Origin: Bacillaceae bacterium S4-13-56
GTDB taxonomy: Bacteria > Bacillota > Bacilli > Bacillales > JAWJLM01
DNA length: 64,000 nucleotides
Reading direction: 5' to 3'
Assembly: GCA_040191315.1 (NCBI GenBank)
Contig: JAWJLM010000004.1
Coordinates: 78,767 to 142,766, forward strand
Shown here: positions 18,346 through 27,314 of the stretch, piece after piece
How positions within the stretch are numbered: position 1 is the first letter of the stretch
How the letters are laid out: every line of letters starts with the position of its first letter
Program-made: the position numbers and the translations under genes
Notes under the pieces: generated by a model
Database searches by the model: none
What the model saw: the letters and a program-made list of their open reading frames with translations, nothing else
What the model was told of the DNA's origin: nothing

Positions 18346-18741
18346 ATGAAAATGAGCGAAAAGGGTGTAACTTTAGTTGAGCTTTTGGCTGCCATTTCTA
18401 TCCTTTCAATAGTTATGCTTCTTGCGAGTTCTGTTCACTTACTTGCACAAAAACAAATGAATTCACAATCAAATGCTATTCAAATTCAATCTGATGAAAG
18501 AATGGCTATGAATCTCATTACCAAAGAAATTAGAAAAGCACAGACAATTGAGGTAAAAAACCCCAATGAGCTAACAATTAATGGAGCAGATATTTATAGG
18601 CTTGAAGGAACGACCTTGAAAAAAAATAATGTGGATTTTATTTCTAACATTAAGGTTTTTACTGTTTCAAAAATAGGAAATACTCAAGTTAATTTAAAAA
18701 TTGGTAATTTACCCGAAACTACCATTTATTTGAGAGAATAG
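18346..18741 (+). CDS. Type IV prepilin-like protein (PulJ/PilW-type)
   Basis: 131-aa pilin-like protein. The leader MKMSEKG is followed by VTLVELLAAISILSIVMLLA with Glu at the usual fifth position of the mature protein. The remainder has the pattern of a GspJ/PilW-type minor pilin (DERMAMNLITKEIRKAQTIEV). The ATG follows AGGGGTG. It is the second gene of the three-gene unit; the next starts 10 nt downstream. Confidence 0.85.
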   Translation: MKMSEKGVTLVELLAAISILSIVMLLASSVHLLAQKQMNSQSNAIQIQSDERMAMNLITKEIRKAQTIEVKNPNELTINGADIYRLEGTTLKKNNVDFISNIKVFTVSKIGNTQVNLKIGNLPETTIYLRE

Positions 18742-18751
18742 GATTGATGTT

Positions 18752-20284
18752 ATGAAAAAGCGAATGGGGTTATTAAAGAATGAACAAGGTATTGCCTTAG
18801 TTATAGTTTTATTGGTTCTTGTAGTGGTGTCAGTTTTAGGTTTAGCCCTTATGGGACTTGCTCTAAACAATATGAAAATGAGTTCTAGTGAAAGAACATA
18901 TCAATCTACTTATTATATTGCCGAATCTGGCATTACCTATACAATGGATAAAGTGAATAAGGGCATTGTTGATATCTATAACAACTCTCCCAATCAAACT
19001 ACTTTCTTTTCAAATGTTGAAGATATGATAACGAATTTAAACAATGAACCTCCTTATAAAAATTTTGAAAATTATTTTGGTCATACGCCGGAAGCAAAAA
19101 TATCGATTGTGGATGTCAGTAACAATCTAGATTCTACTATCAGAGATTACAAAATAACATCAATCGGAACAATTGATAATCATTCAAGAACGGTAGAAAA
19201 ACAAATTCGTATCAGTTGGGTGCAAAAAAATAATGTTACAATTCCCGATACAGCTGTTTTTGTTAGAGAAACAGTTAATTTATCTGGTGGGGCAAAAATT
19301 GAAGGTGGAGCTGGAACAAACTCATCTGCTCCAAGTTCAATAAATCTCGATGGGGGTGCAAGTATTTCGGGAAAAATATATGTTGGTCCTGACTCAGGGA
19401 ATAATGTCATTAATAAACCGAATTGGATGGTATTAAATAATGAAATAGTTAAATTACCAGCTATAAAAACATTTGAAATGCCTCAATTTCCAGTCTTTCC
19501 AAGCAATTCAACACCACCAAACGAAAAGGTATTTAAGTCTAATAGTAGCTATGATGTAATTTATAACGGATCTTTGCGTGTCGATAATTGGGTGGCAGAT
19601 GGGTATACTTTAAATATGACACAGGATTTGAAATTCAATGACATTTATCTCACTTCCAACAACACATTAAATATTAATATTGGCAATAGTAATCGAAGCA
19701 TTGTGGTTAATTCCTTAAATTTACCAAATGGGAAAATTAATATAATTGGCACAGGAAAACTAACAATTTATGTTAATAACAGCATTACTATGGGGGCTGG
19801 TAGTATAATTAATACATCTGATGAAATAGAAAATTTAAATAAAAAGGGAAATGAAGACACAAAGTCTCAACTAATCAAGGACCAAGTAAAAAAACTTGAT
19901 ATCTTTTATAAGGGTCCAAACTTGCTTTTATCAGGAAGTCAAAAAATATATGGTTCTTTATACGCTCAGTATGCAGACTTAAGTTTTTCGGGTGGATCAG
20001 GTTTTCAAGGACATATAATAACAGGTGGGGGAAAGATAAATATAAGTGGTGGTGCAAACGCAATTACTCAATTATTTTATGCTCCTAATGCAGATATAAA
20101 TATATCTGGTGGGGGGACAATAAAAGGTCAAATAATCGGTAAATCTTATACCGCATCAGGCGGAAGTTTGATTACGCTTGATGATTTTAATGTTGCTGAT
20201 TTACCCCCAATCCTTGACGAAACATCGGGAGGAACAGGTTCGGCAAATGATATTATTTCAGCGCAACCATCCCGTGAAAAATAA
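18752..20284 (+). CDS. PilX-like membrane protein with Ser/Gly-Gly beta-repeat domain
   Basis: 510-aa protein. The N-terminus (NEQGIALVIVLLVLVVVSVL, then GESGITY-like YYIAESGITYTMDKV) matches PilX-type proteins, whose helix resembles a prepilin without a canonical cut site. The C-terminal two thirds are rich in repeats of the type SGGAKIEGG, LDGGASISGKIYVG, SGSQKIYGSLYA and SGGGTIKGQIIG, which suggests a right-handed beta-helix or bactofilin-like fold. It ends the pilin-like operon and is followed by a terminator. It might be a tip adhesin or priming component of the pilus; this is inference. Confidence 0.8.
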   Translation: MKKRMGLLKNEQGIALVIVLLVLVVVSVLGLALMGLALNNMKMSSSERTYQSTYYIAESGITYTMDKVNKGIVDIYNNSPNQTTFFSNVEDMITNLNNEPPYKNFENYFGHTPEAKISIVDVSNNLDSTIRDYKITSIGTIDNHSRTVEKQIRISWVQKNNVTIPDTAVFVRETVNLSGGAKIEGGAGTNSSAPSSINLDGGASISGKIYVGPDSGNNVINKPNWMVLNNEIVKLPAIKTFEMPQFPVFPSNSTPPNEKVFKSNSSYDVIYNGSLRVDNWVADGYTLNMTQDLKFNDIYLTSNNTLNINIGNSNRSIVVNSLNLPNGKINIIGTGKLTIYVNNSITMGAGSIINTSDEIENLNKKGNEDTKSQLIKDQVKKLDIFYKGPNLLLSGSQKIYGSLYAQYADLSFSGGSGFQGHIITGGGKINISGGANAITQLFYAPNADINISGGGTIKGQIIGKSYTASGGSLITLDDFNVADLPPILDETSGGTGSANDIISAQPSREK

Positions 20285-20293
20285 AATTATCTC

Positions 20294-20332
20294 AAGCCTA
20301 TGGAAATAGGAAAAACTTCCATAGGCTTTTTG
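20294..20332 (+). terminator. Terminator of the pilin-like operon
   Basis: Perfect 12-bp stem AAGCCTATGGAA / TTCCATAGGCTT, 11-nt loop, then TTTTTG. It lies 9 nt past the stop. The following 250 nt before the glpC terminator hold only a weak ORF (20482-20679) and nothing recognisable. Confidence 0.9.
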
Positions 20333-20580
20333 TATTGCCAGACATATTTTCCATTACCATAATTTCAACAAAATATAGGTCGATTTTACTGTCTTTTGGG
20401 TTTGTCTATTCCAATTTGCGGTATAATCAAATATTATTCGATATTCGGGGTTGAATTCAATCCGTTAAATTTGATGATTATATGCGTATTTATTTAAAAA
20501 TCGCTGACGTACCATACTTAGGTGCGTGGATTGAAAAATTTAAGATAGGTAATGGATCACCAATCTTACTTATTCGGGCC

Positions 20581-20621
20581 AAAAAGAAACAAGTATCCCC
20601 CATTGATGGAAGATACTTGTT
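20581..20621 (-). terminator. Terminator of the glpABC operon
   Basis: 10-bp stem AACAAGTATC / GATACTTGTT around a 14-nt loop; read on the minus strand it is followed by TTCTTTTT. It lies just past the glpC stop at 20626. Confidence 0.85.
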
Positions 20622-20625
20622 CTTA

Positions 20626-21855
20626 TTAAAAGCTTCCATTGGCGTCCTTCTCATTTTCCCCTTTTTCATAAGCCTCTAACAAAATTTGCATAGGGTGCTT
20701 AGTAACTTTGTTTGTCACTTCGTCTAATTGGTTCTTACACATGCCGCATTCTGTAACCGTATAGTCTGCATCAAGCTCTGATACGGCTTCTCCCATGGAT
20801 TTTCCTAATGCCATTGAATACTCAAATTTTTCTTCTTTAAATCCGAAAGTACCACATTGACCGCAGCAGCTCGCTGCTAGATCGGAAATTTCATAACCAG
20901 GAATCATTTCTAAAATGTCCATGGCTGGATTTCCAATACCTTGACTCTTCATATGGCAAGGACTGTAGTAGCCTGCACGAATATTAATTTCGCCAAATTC
21001 AGTATTTAATTCTCCATTTTCGTGAAGAATTCGTAAGTACTCATCTGCATCATATACATGCTCTGCTAGTTCTATCGCGTCTTGGCTTTGTAAAAAAGAG
21101 ATATAATCCTTTTTAAAAGCGTCCGTACAACTGGTACAAGTTAGAACGATATCATAACCTCGGCGTGCATAATCCAAGAAGGTAGCAACATTCTTATTCG
21201 CGTTTTTAATGGCCTGTTTCATCTGTCCATTAGAGAACATAGGAACTCCGCAGCAAACTTGCTCTGGGTATGCTACTTCAATTCCGTTGTACTCCATAAC
21301 TTTAACAAATGAATCGGCAACCTCTGGAGCGTTATAGGTAGCATAGCATCCAACAAAATACGCAACTTTTCTTTCTGTATTTACTTCGCGCTTTTTGTAT
21401 CTCCGTTTAAAATTGTTGAAACGATAGTCTGGGAATCTACGTTCAGCTGGAATTTTTAAAACGGTCTCCATGACTTTTCTAATTGATTTCGATTTCATGG
21501 TTGCATTGGTTACAGGTCCAAATGTAGAAGCTAGTTTTCCTACTAATTCCGCGTTACTTAATACAAGATCTCTTAATTTTGTTCCAGAAGTTTCAGCATG
21601 AAGGGCCTTAGCATGAGCAGTAAGAACCGACACCTGTACCCCCTCTGGACAGGAAACATCACAAGTACCACATAAGGTGCATAGCTCAATCCGAGAATCA
21701 TCGAAAAATGGTTGGTTTTGTGTTAATCGTTTAATCTCTGGTCCCATATGCTTTGGACCACCAAAATCTAAGGTGACCCCCGTCATTGGACAATTAGCTG
21801 TACAAGCATTACATTTGAGACACTTTTCTAAAGAGAAATCAATGTCTGGTAGCAT
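20626..21855 (-). CDS. glpC: Glycerol-3-phosphate dehydrogenase subunit C (GlpC-like)
   Basis: Iron-sulfur subunit of the three-subunit glycerol-3-phosphate dehydrogenase, passing electrons from the GlpAB dimer to menaquinone. It is 409 aa. Two [4Fe-4S] motifs are near the N-terminus (CLKCNACTANCP and CTLCGTCDVSCPEG), followed by two CCG domains (VCCGVPM and ASCCGQCG). Its 5' end overlaps glpB by 17 nt. The subunit order A-B-C is that of the enterobacterial anaerobic enzyme, while many Bacillus use the single-subunit GlpD. Confidence 0.92.
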   Translation of the reverse strand: MLPDIDFSLEKCLKCNACTANCPMTGVTLDFGGPKHMGPEIKRLTQNQPFFDDSRIELCTLCGTCDVSCPEGVQVSVLTAHAKALHAETSGTKLRDLVLSNAELVGKLASTFGPVTNATMKSKSIRKVMETVLKIPAERRFPDYRFNNFKRRYKKREVNTERKVAYFVGCYATYNAPEVADSFVKVMEYNGIEVAYPEQVCCGVPMFSNGQMKQAIKNANKNVATFLDYARRGYDIVLTCTSCTDAFKKDYISFLQSQDAIELAEHVYDADEYLRILHENGELNTEFGEINIRAGYYSPCHMKSQGIGNPAMDILEMIPGYEISDLAASCCGQCGTFGFKEEKFEYSMALGKSMGEAVSELDADYTVTECGMCKNQLDEVTNKVTKHPMQILLEAYEKGENEKDANGSF

Positions 21856-22987
21856 ATGAAACCCCTCCTACGTTTTCCTCAAGCAGAGTATAGACTGAAA
21901 GATAGCTTGAAAAAATGGAATAAATACCACCAGTAATACCATATCTAGTTCGTTCTTGATTCTTGGTGGCACCAGCAATAGAAACATTGGATGGAACATA
22001 GATGCATTCTCCTTGGTCATTCATTGGGAGGTGCAAGGCGTTTTCAGCCCAAATGCTTTCCTGTATGTCAAGACCTCCACCTAATAGTCCACCAGTTGCT
22101 AATATAAAGGAACGACCTTTCACAGTAGTAGCACGATTGTGATTATGGACAGTAATAGATTCTACTTTTTCATTTTCAAAATTTGCTCCTGAAACAGTGG
22201 TATTGGAATAATATCGAATTCCAAGTTTAATAGAGTCCTTCCGCAAAGCCTCGAATAGGCGGTAGGCAGTTGCATTTGGTGGCATGCCAGGTGCTTCTGT
22301 AACTTTGGCACGTAGCTCCCTTTCTAGATCAGTAAGAACTTCTTCCCAATGGCGGAGTCCTAAAGATGCAGGAAAGATAAATAAGTCTACGTTCTCACTA
22401 ACCAACTGACGTTTGATATTTTGGATGAAGCGTTCCCGAATTTCTTTCTGGTCTAGTAATCTTGCAACATCTAGTTGGGTCAACACTCGTTGAGTATCTT
22501 TTTTTATGGAAATAGAGATGGTTTCTATTTCCAATTGATGATTGTGATCCTGAAGATTTCCTTTCATAAATTCAGGACGGAAATCCAATAATTCACTTAT
22601 TCCGACAATCACCACTTTTCCTTTCTTAGGCAGTGCGGAAATGGTTTTAGGATATAAGCGGGTCTGTTTTACATACCCAGAGCCTGTGACCATAGAAATG
22701 GGAGTTCCCAAATTACCATAGTAAGGGTAAGCGATGTCATTCGTTAATGATAAAAATTCTTGAGTAGCTTTATCTAAAATGGATTCACCTTCTTGGTCGA
22801 TTTGGAAGAACTTTTTCCAATCTTCGAGATTGCCATTTGAACCTGGGAGTAAGTCCATGACTCCAGTAGATTGAGCAATTCTTCCTACACCTTCTGAAAC
22901 GAGAGCCACAGACAAATTTTTCTTTTTTGCATAAATGGCCGATAAAACACCTGTTAACCCTTGACCGATGACGACAACATCATACAT
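21839..22987 (-). CDS. glpB: Glycerol-3-phosphate dehydrogenase subunit B (GlpB-like)
   Basis: Second subunit of the GlpABC complex. It is 382 aa with an N-terminal FAD-binding motif VVVIGQGLTGVLSAIYAKKK and a GG-rich segment ATGGLLGGGLDIQESIW near the C-terminus. It overlaps glpA by 34 nt and glpC by 17 nt, so the three are translationally linked. The identification rests on the flavin motif, the length and the operon. Confidence 0.9.
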   Translation of the reverse strand: MYDVVVIGQGLTGVLSAIYAKKKNLSVALVSEGVGRIAQSTGVMDLLPGSNGNLEDWKKFFQIDQEGESILDKATQEFLSLTNDIAYPYYGNLGTPISMVTGSGYVKQTRLYPKTISALPKKGKVVIVGISELLDFRPEFMKGNLQDHNHQLEIETISISIKKDTQRVLTQLDVARLLDQKEIRERFIQNIKRQLVSENVDLFIFPASLGLRHWEEVLTDLERELRAKVTEAPGMPPNATAYRLFEALRKDSIKLGIRYYSNTTVSGANFENEKVESITVHNHNRATTVKGRSFILATGGLLGGGLDIQESIWAENALHLPMNDQGECIYVPSNVSIAGATKNQERTRYGITGGIYSIFSSYLSVYTLLEENVGGVSYATRH

Positions 22988-24603
22988 GCTGTACTCCCCC
23001 CTTTTGGAATTCCAAGAGACACATGATACATAGTATCCATAAACTGAAGCTGTTTTTTTGTTTCCATGCTCTCAATAATATACATGCCTTTTTGACGACT
23101 TTGCAGGGCTTCTTGTAACGCGATATTGGCTTCTTCTGGAGTAGCTATACCCTTTTCAACGGCAAGGGAAGCGACACGCTGGTTACAATAGGTGCCTTGA
23201 CAAGGTCCCATTCCTAGTCGAGTTCTCCTTCTAATATTTCCAATATGGAAGCTGCCACTTTCCTGAATAGCAGAAACCACTTCACTCCAGGTCACTTGCT
23301 CGCATTCACAGACAACGAGCTTTCCATGTTCGTCTTCGTTCATTGATTTTTTAATGGCCTCTGAGCGAAAGCCGGCCCAATGGGATAACTTATTCATAGC
23401 TGCAGGGGCCATATTTTGAATTTGTTTGAAATCCATAGTTTCTCTGTGCGGAACGACTTCTTCATGAGTGCTACAAAGTTCTGTCCCACCTAATTTTTGA
23501 CTGATTAAATCGACGGTTTTTTCTGCCATGTAGCGGAATGTAGTTAACTTTCCACCTGTTATAGTGATAAAACCGTCCATGCCATCACGTTCATGATGAT
23601 CTAGAAGAACCAATCCACGTGATAAGCTGCGACCACTGTCATCAACTTTACTTTCATCTTGATATAGTGGGCGACTACCACTAAAGGCACGAATCATACG
23701 CAACTTTTTCAAATTTGGTACAAGGGCAGTTCCTATTTCAAGCATTTGCTCAAATTCATGTTGGTCCAAGGATGTATCATTGGGATCTTCAACATTCTTT
23801 CCAGTAGTTCCAAAAATGGTAACATTATGAGCTGGAACAAATATATCAGCATCACCTGGCATACGGAGTCGATTGATGACTCGTTGGTTAATTCGGTGAT
23901 TTAATATGGAAAGCATTCCTTTATTATTAATGAGTTTTAGTGGAAGCCCCGCTAATGTAGCGAGCTGTGCGCCCCATGGTCCAGCAGCATTAACAACAAT
24001 AGTTGCAAAGATTTCAAACTCTTCCTTGGTATAGAAGTTGCGGACCTTTACACCTTTAACACCATGTTGGTCTGTGATCATGCCAATCACTTCATGGTAG
24101 GTCAAAAGCTGTGCCCCTCGCTTTACTGAATCTGCTGCCACATCAACGGACATTGTAAAAGGGTCCACTGCTCCATCAGGGACACTATAAGCTACTTGAA
24201 TATCCTTATTAAGGAATGGTTCCCTTTTCAAAACATCATCAAGTTCCATTTCTTCAATTGGAATACCGATCTTTTCACAGGCTTGGATCCACTGTTTCAC
24301 GTAAGCATCCTCATCTTGTGGAACTTTTACAAACAGCCCACCACATGCTTCAACAGAACCAGGAATGGTTTTTTTCAAAATTAAATTCTCTTTATAACTT
24401 TCAATAGCAGCTTCTTCATCACGTACAGCATAACGCGCACCGGAATGGAGTAGCCCATGATTGCGCGAAGAAGTACCATGAATAAGATCTCTTTGTTCTA
24501 TAAGTGTTGCTTGAATTCCTCTCAAGGTAAGGTCACGGAGAACGCCTAAACCAGTCATGCCACCGCCGATAACCACAACGTCTGTTTCAAACATTTTTCC
24601 CAT
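22954..24603 (-). CDS. glpA: Glycerol-3-phosphate dehydrogenase subunit A (GlpA-like)
   Basis: Catalytic FAD subunit that oxidises glycerol-3-phosphate to dihydroxyacetone phosphate. It is 549 aa from the ATG at 24603 (MGKMFETDVVVIGGGMTGLG), which has GAAAGGGG upstream; an ORF extension to 24681 crosses the leader hairpin and is rejected. It has the dinucleotide-binding motif VVVIGGGMTGLG, the substrate-region SSRNHGLLHSGARYAV and a C-terminal BFD-type [2Fe-2S] domain (CECEQVTW ... LGMGPCQGTYC). It is controlled by the terminator leader at 24636-24695. Confidence 0.94.
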   Translation of the reverse strand: MGKMFETDVVVIGGGMTGLGVLRDLTLRGIQATLIEQRDLIHGTSSRNHGLLHSGARYAVRDEEAAIESYKENLILKKTIPGSVEACGGLFVKVPQDEDAYVKQWIQACEKIGIPIEEMELDDVLKREPFLNKDIQVAYSVPDGAVDPFTMSVDVAADSVKRGAQLLTYHEVIGMITDQHGVKGVKVRNFYTKEEFEIFATIVVNAAGPWGAQLATLAGLPLKLINNKGMLSILNHRINQRVINRLRMPGDADIFVPAHNVTIFGTTGKNVEDPNDTSLDQHEFEQMLEIGTALVPNLKKLRMIRAFSGSRPLYQDESKVDDSGRSLSRGLVLLDHHERDGMDGFITITGGKLTTFRYMAEKTVDLISQKLGGTELCSTHEEVVPHRETMDFKQIQNMAPAAMNKLSHWAGFRSEAIKKSMNEDEHGKLVVCECEQVTWSEVVSAIQESGSFHIGNIRRRTRLGMGPCQGTYCNQRVASLAVEKGIATPEEANIALQEALQSRQKGMYIIESMETKKQLQFMDTMYHVSLGIPKGGSTACMMLSSSVKG

Positions 24604-24635
24604 GGTAAAGCCCCTTTCCAAATGAAATGCGGGGA

Positions 24636-24695
24636 AAATAAAAAGCCATAAAAACCTATAATGGAAAATAATTTCCTTCATGGGTTCTTATGGCT
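24636..24695 (-). promoter_or_regulatory. GlpP-type leader terminator of glpABC
   Basis: On the minus strand the leader reads AGCCATAAGAACC ... GGTTTTTATGGCT followed by TTTTATT, a long interrupted stem just upstream of glpA. In B. subtilis the glp leaders carry such terminators, which GlpP overrides when glycerol-3-phosphate is present. Here glpP is divergent. Just before the stem is GGAGACTAGGAGA, which may be part of the GlpP target. A palindrome ATGTTTTCTATTTAAAACAT lies at about 24723-24742. Confidence 0.82.
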
Positions 24696-24888
24696 TCTCC
24701 TAGTCTCCGGCCAAAAATATTATGTTTTCTATTTAAAACATATCATAAATCCGAACGAACAACTAACAAAAGTGCGTCAAAATTGTGACAATATCTTAAT
24801 GACTAGATGTATTTTTAAAGCTTTTTAATGTAGAGTGAAACTTTGATATACTTAGAAGAGTCGATGATAAGGAAGGATTTAGAATGAT

Positions 24889-25443
24889 ATGGAAATTTTT
24901 AACCAAAAAATCATACCAGCCATTCGTACTGTACGTGAACTTGAGAAAATTTTTGACACCAATTATGAATATGCAGTGTTCCTGGATCTACATATTGCCC
25001 AGGTTAAAAATGTTATCACTATAGCTAAACAGAATGGCAAAAAAATGCTTCTCCATGTCGACATGATTCATGGGTTAAAGCATGATGAGTATGCAACGGA
25101 GTTTTTAATTCAAGAAATTAAACCAGATGGTCTCATTTCCACACGGTCAAACGTGATCAAAAAAGCAAAACAAAAAAATGTACTCTCCATTCAGAGGCTA
25201 TTTTTACTTGATCAAAGTGCATTAGACAAAAGTATACAATTAATCCAAAAAACAGAACCTGATTATATTGAGGTACTTCCTGGCATTATTCCACCTCTCA
25301 TTAAAGAGGTTAAGGAAATTACAGGAAAGCCAGTCCTAGCAGGTGGTTTTATTAGAACTTATTCCGATGTCGAAAGGGCTTTAGAAGCAGGTGCATCAGG
25401 TATAACAACCTCCAATCAGGAGTTATGGAAGAAGTATGAGTAG
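24889..25443 (+). CDS. glpP: Glycerol uptake operon antiterminator GlpP
   Basis: RNA-binding antiterminator that, with glycerol-3-phosphate, allows transcription past leader terminators of glp genes. It is 184 aa, the usual size. Family features include HVDMIHGLKHDEYATEFL, PDGLISTRS, DYIEVLPG and ETGKPVLAGGFI-like residues (ITGKPVLAGGFIRTYSDVE). It starts at ATG 24889 with GGAAGG about 12 nt upstream. Promoter-like TATACT is at about 24848. It is divergent from glpABC, whose leader it should control. Confidence 0.94.
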   Translation: MEIFNQKIIPAIRTVRELEKIFDTNYEYAVFLDLHIAQVKNVITIAKQNGKKMLLHVDMIHGLKHDEYATEFLIQEIKPDGLISTRSNVIKKAKQKNVLSIQRLFLLDQSALDKSIQLIQKTEPDYIEVLPGIIPPLIKEVKEITGKPVLAGGFIRTYSDVERALEAGASGITTSNQELWKKYE

Positions 25444-25536
25444 TCATATTCGACTATTTTTCTTAGACACCGACAAAAAAGGCTAACAGCTGTCCGAATC
25501 ATATAGTGAAAAAACTATTGATAAGGAGAAGTGAAT

Positions 25537-26799
25537 ATGAAGCTTAGCTCATTTATACTTAGCGGAATTTTAGCATCTATTTTAGTTTTACCAGTGGCCG
25601 CATTTGCAGAAGAGGGAGAAAAGGTAATTGATAATGATGTTTTAACTGACGATGTAGTGAACGATGGTGAAAACACTGCAACTGAGGGAACTACAGAAGT
25701 AGGAACTAATGTAGAAAGTACAGAAGAATCAACAAGTACTGAAGAAGATTCGGGTACAGAAGTAGATGAGAGTACTACTACAGATGAAAATACTGAAGTG
25801 GTTGAAGAAGACGTAGCTGTTGAAGACGATTTAGAAGAACCTGGACTCATCCCTGGTGATTTTTTCTACTTTGTAAAAATCTTTGCTGAAAAAATTAGAT
25901 TGGCCATCACTTTTGATGACTATAAACAAGCTGAATTATTAGCAGAACAAGCTGCTGAAAGAATCAAAGAGGCCAATGCTCTAATTGCTGAAGGTAAGTC
26001 TGACGAAGCTGCTGAGTTACTTCAAACAGCACTTAAGGCACAAGCAGAAGCTGAAGAATTAGTAAATGAAGAAGGCACAGACGCAGAAAATATTACAACT
26101 GAAAATACTGGAGAAGAGTTAACTCTTGGCGAAGAAACAGTTGTCGGTGAAAATGAAGAAGAAGTTATTTCAGAAGATGAGATAGTAGCAGAAGAGGAAG
26201 AGGCTACTGTGATAGGAAGTAAACTAGCAAATAATATCGACTCATTATTACTTGTTTTAGAAAAAGTAGATAATCCAAAAGCACAAGAAGCAATTGCTAA
26301 AAACATTCAAAAATCCTTTGAAAAGCTGGAAAAAAGAATTAAAAAGCTAGCTGAAAAAGATGCAAAATTTGAAGAAAAACTAGCACATATTCAATCTAAA
26401 CTAGACGAAGGCAAGATTTCTGAGGAAGAAGCAGAGGAAGAGATAGAAGAAATGGAAGAAGAGCTAGTTGAAGAACAGGAAGAGATTGCTCGCGAAGAAG
26501 AAAAAGATATGGAAGAAATGAATAGAGAAGTAGAAAAAGAAGTTTCTGAAGCCTTAGTAGAGGAAGAAGAGAAATTAGAAAAGGCTGAAGAGAAAGCAGA
26601 AAAAGCGGCTGAAAAGGCTGAAAAGGCAGCAGAAAAGGCTAAAGAAAAAGCTGCCAAAGAATTAGAAAAACAAGAAAAGAAAGCAGAGAAAAAAGCTGAA
26701 AAGCAAGATAAAGATGAAGATGACAAAGATGAAGATCAAGATGACAAAGATGAAGATCAAGATGAAGAAGATGAAGACAAAGATGAGGATAACGAATAA
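25537..26799 (+). CDS. Secreted acidic DUF5667 domain protein
   Basis: Exported protein of 420 aa from the ATG at 25537 (AAGGAGA at 8 nt; the GTG at 25531 is too close). A signal peptide ends about AAFA. An acidic Thr/Glu-rich linker follows, then a DUF5667 domain (PGDFFYFVKIFAEKIRLAIT, ... LLAEQAAERIKEANALIAEG), then a long Lys/Glu coiled-coil region with AEKAAEKAEKAAEKAKEKAA. The tail is almost only Asp, Glu and Lys (DEDDKDEDQDDKDEDQDEED). The function of DUF5667 is not known. It may bind divalent cations through its tail, but that is a guess. The repeat copy E abuts its stop codon. Confidence 0.82.
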   Translation: MKLSSFILSGILASILVLPVAAFAEEGEKVIDNDVLTDDVVNDGENTATEGTTEVGTNVESTEESTSTEEDSGTEVDESTTTDENTEVVEEDVAVEDDLEEPGLIPGDFFYFVKIFAEKIRLAITFDDYKQAELLAEQAAERIKEANALIAEGKSDEAAELLQTALKAQAEAEELVNEEGTDAENITTENTGEELTLGEETVVGENEEEVISEDEIVAEEEEATVIGSKLANNIDSLLLVLEKVDNPKAQEAIAKNIQKSFEKLEKRIKKLAEKDAKFEEKLAHIQSKLDEGKISEEEAEEEIEEMEEELVEEQEEIAREEEKDMEEMNREVEKEVSEALVEEEEKLEKAEEKAEKAAEKAEKAAEKAKEKAAKELEKQEKKAEKKAEKQDKDEDDKDEDQDDKDEDQDEEDEDKDEDNE

Positions 26800-27029
26800 A
26801 GTGAAACTTCAATCAGTGGGGGTTTTCCACTGATTGTTAGCACCCAAGGGCATGACCTAAAGGTTCTTGAAACAATCAGACATTTGCAGCAGCCAACCAT
26901 GAAGCAAGCTTTTCCAGCAAGGATGAAAAATTTAATGTTTTATTTTCATAGGAGTTTATTCCCCAACTACTCTTTTCGTTTCACTTAAGACTTGAGGTGG
27001 AATATTACTGCCAGTTAATGCGAGATAAA
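26797..27029 (-). repeat. Family-1 dispersed repeat, copy E (long form, inverted)
   Basis: About 233 nt. The reverse complement begins TTTATCTCGCATTAACTGGC and ends TTGAAGTTTCACTTTA. It shares with copy B the extra segment containing AAAATAAAACATTAAAT and GCTTGCTTCATGGTTGGCTG. Its outer end coincides with the TAA of the DUF5667 gene. Confidence 0.86.
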
Positions 27030-27043
27030 AAGACTTTAATCTT

Positions 27044-27070
27044 GAACCCCTAAGAAAATCTTAGGGGTTC
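27044..27070. terminator. Hairpin after repeat E (bidirectional terminator-like)
   Basis: Perfect 12-bp stem GAACCCCTAAGA / TCTTAGGGGTTC with a 3-nt loop. The T-run is weak (TTACTGG). The next 240 nt to 27314 contain another dyad, GGTTTGGCG at about 27111 and CGCCAAACC at about 27171, and no gene. Confidence 0.6.
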
Positions 27071-27314
27071 TTACTGGTTACTTTCTAACTAAAAGGTCGG
27101 AGTTGAGTCCGGTTTGGCGCAAAAATAGTGTATATACCGGAAAAGAAGCCGAACCCAGCCTGAGTGCGACGCCAAACCTTTACATATAAATGATAAATCA
27201 CAACCACTTAACAGCAGCATCTTCAAAAGACCAGAGCGTTTTAGGCATACCTAAATATATAAGTAGACTACATCCAATATAAAAAACCGGGACGTGGGCG
27301 CGATTTCATTAAAG

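Noticed and set aside
20482..20679. 65-codon ORF between the pilin-like operon and glpC
   Set aside because: No ribosome-binding site, runs through the glp terminator and into glpC antisense, and matches no family.
25515..26726. Serine-rich minus-strand ORFs opposite the DUF5667 gene
   Set aside because: They are the complement of Glu/Lys-rich codons and start without ribosome-binding sites.
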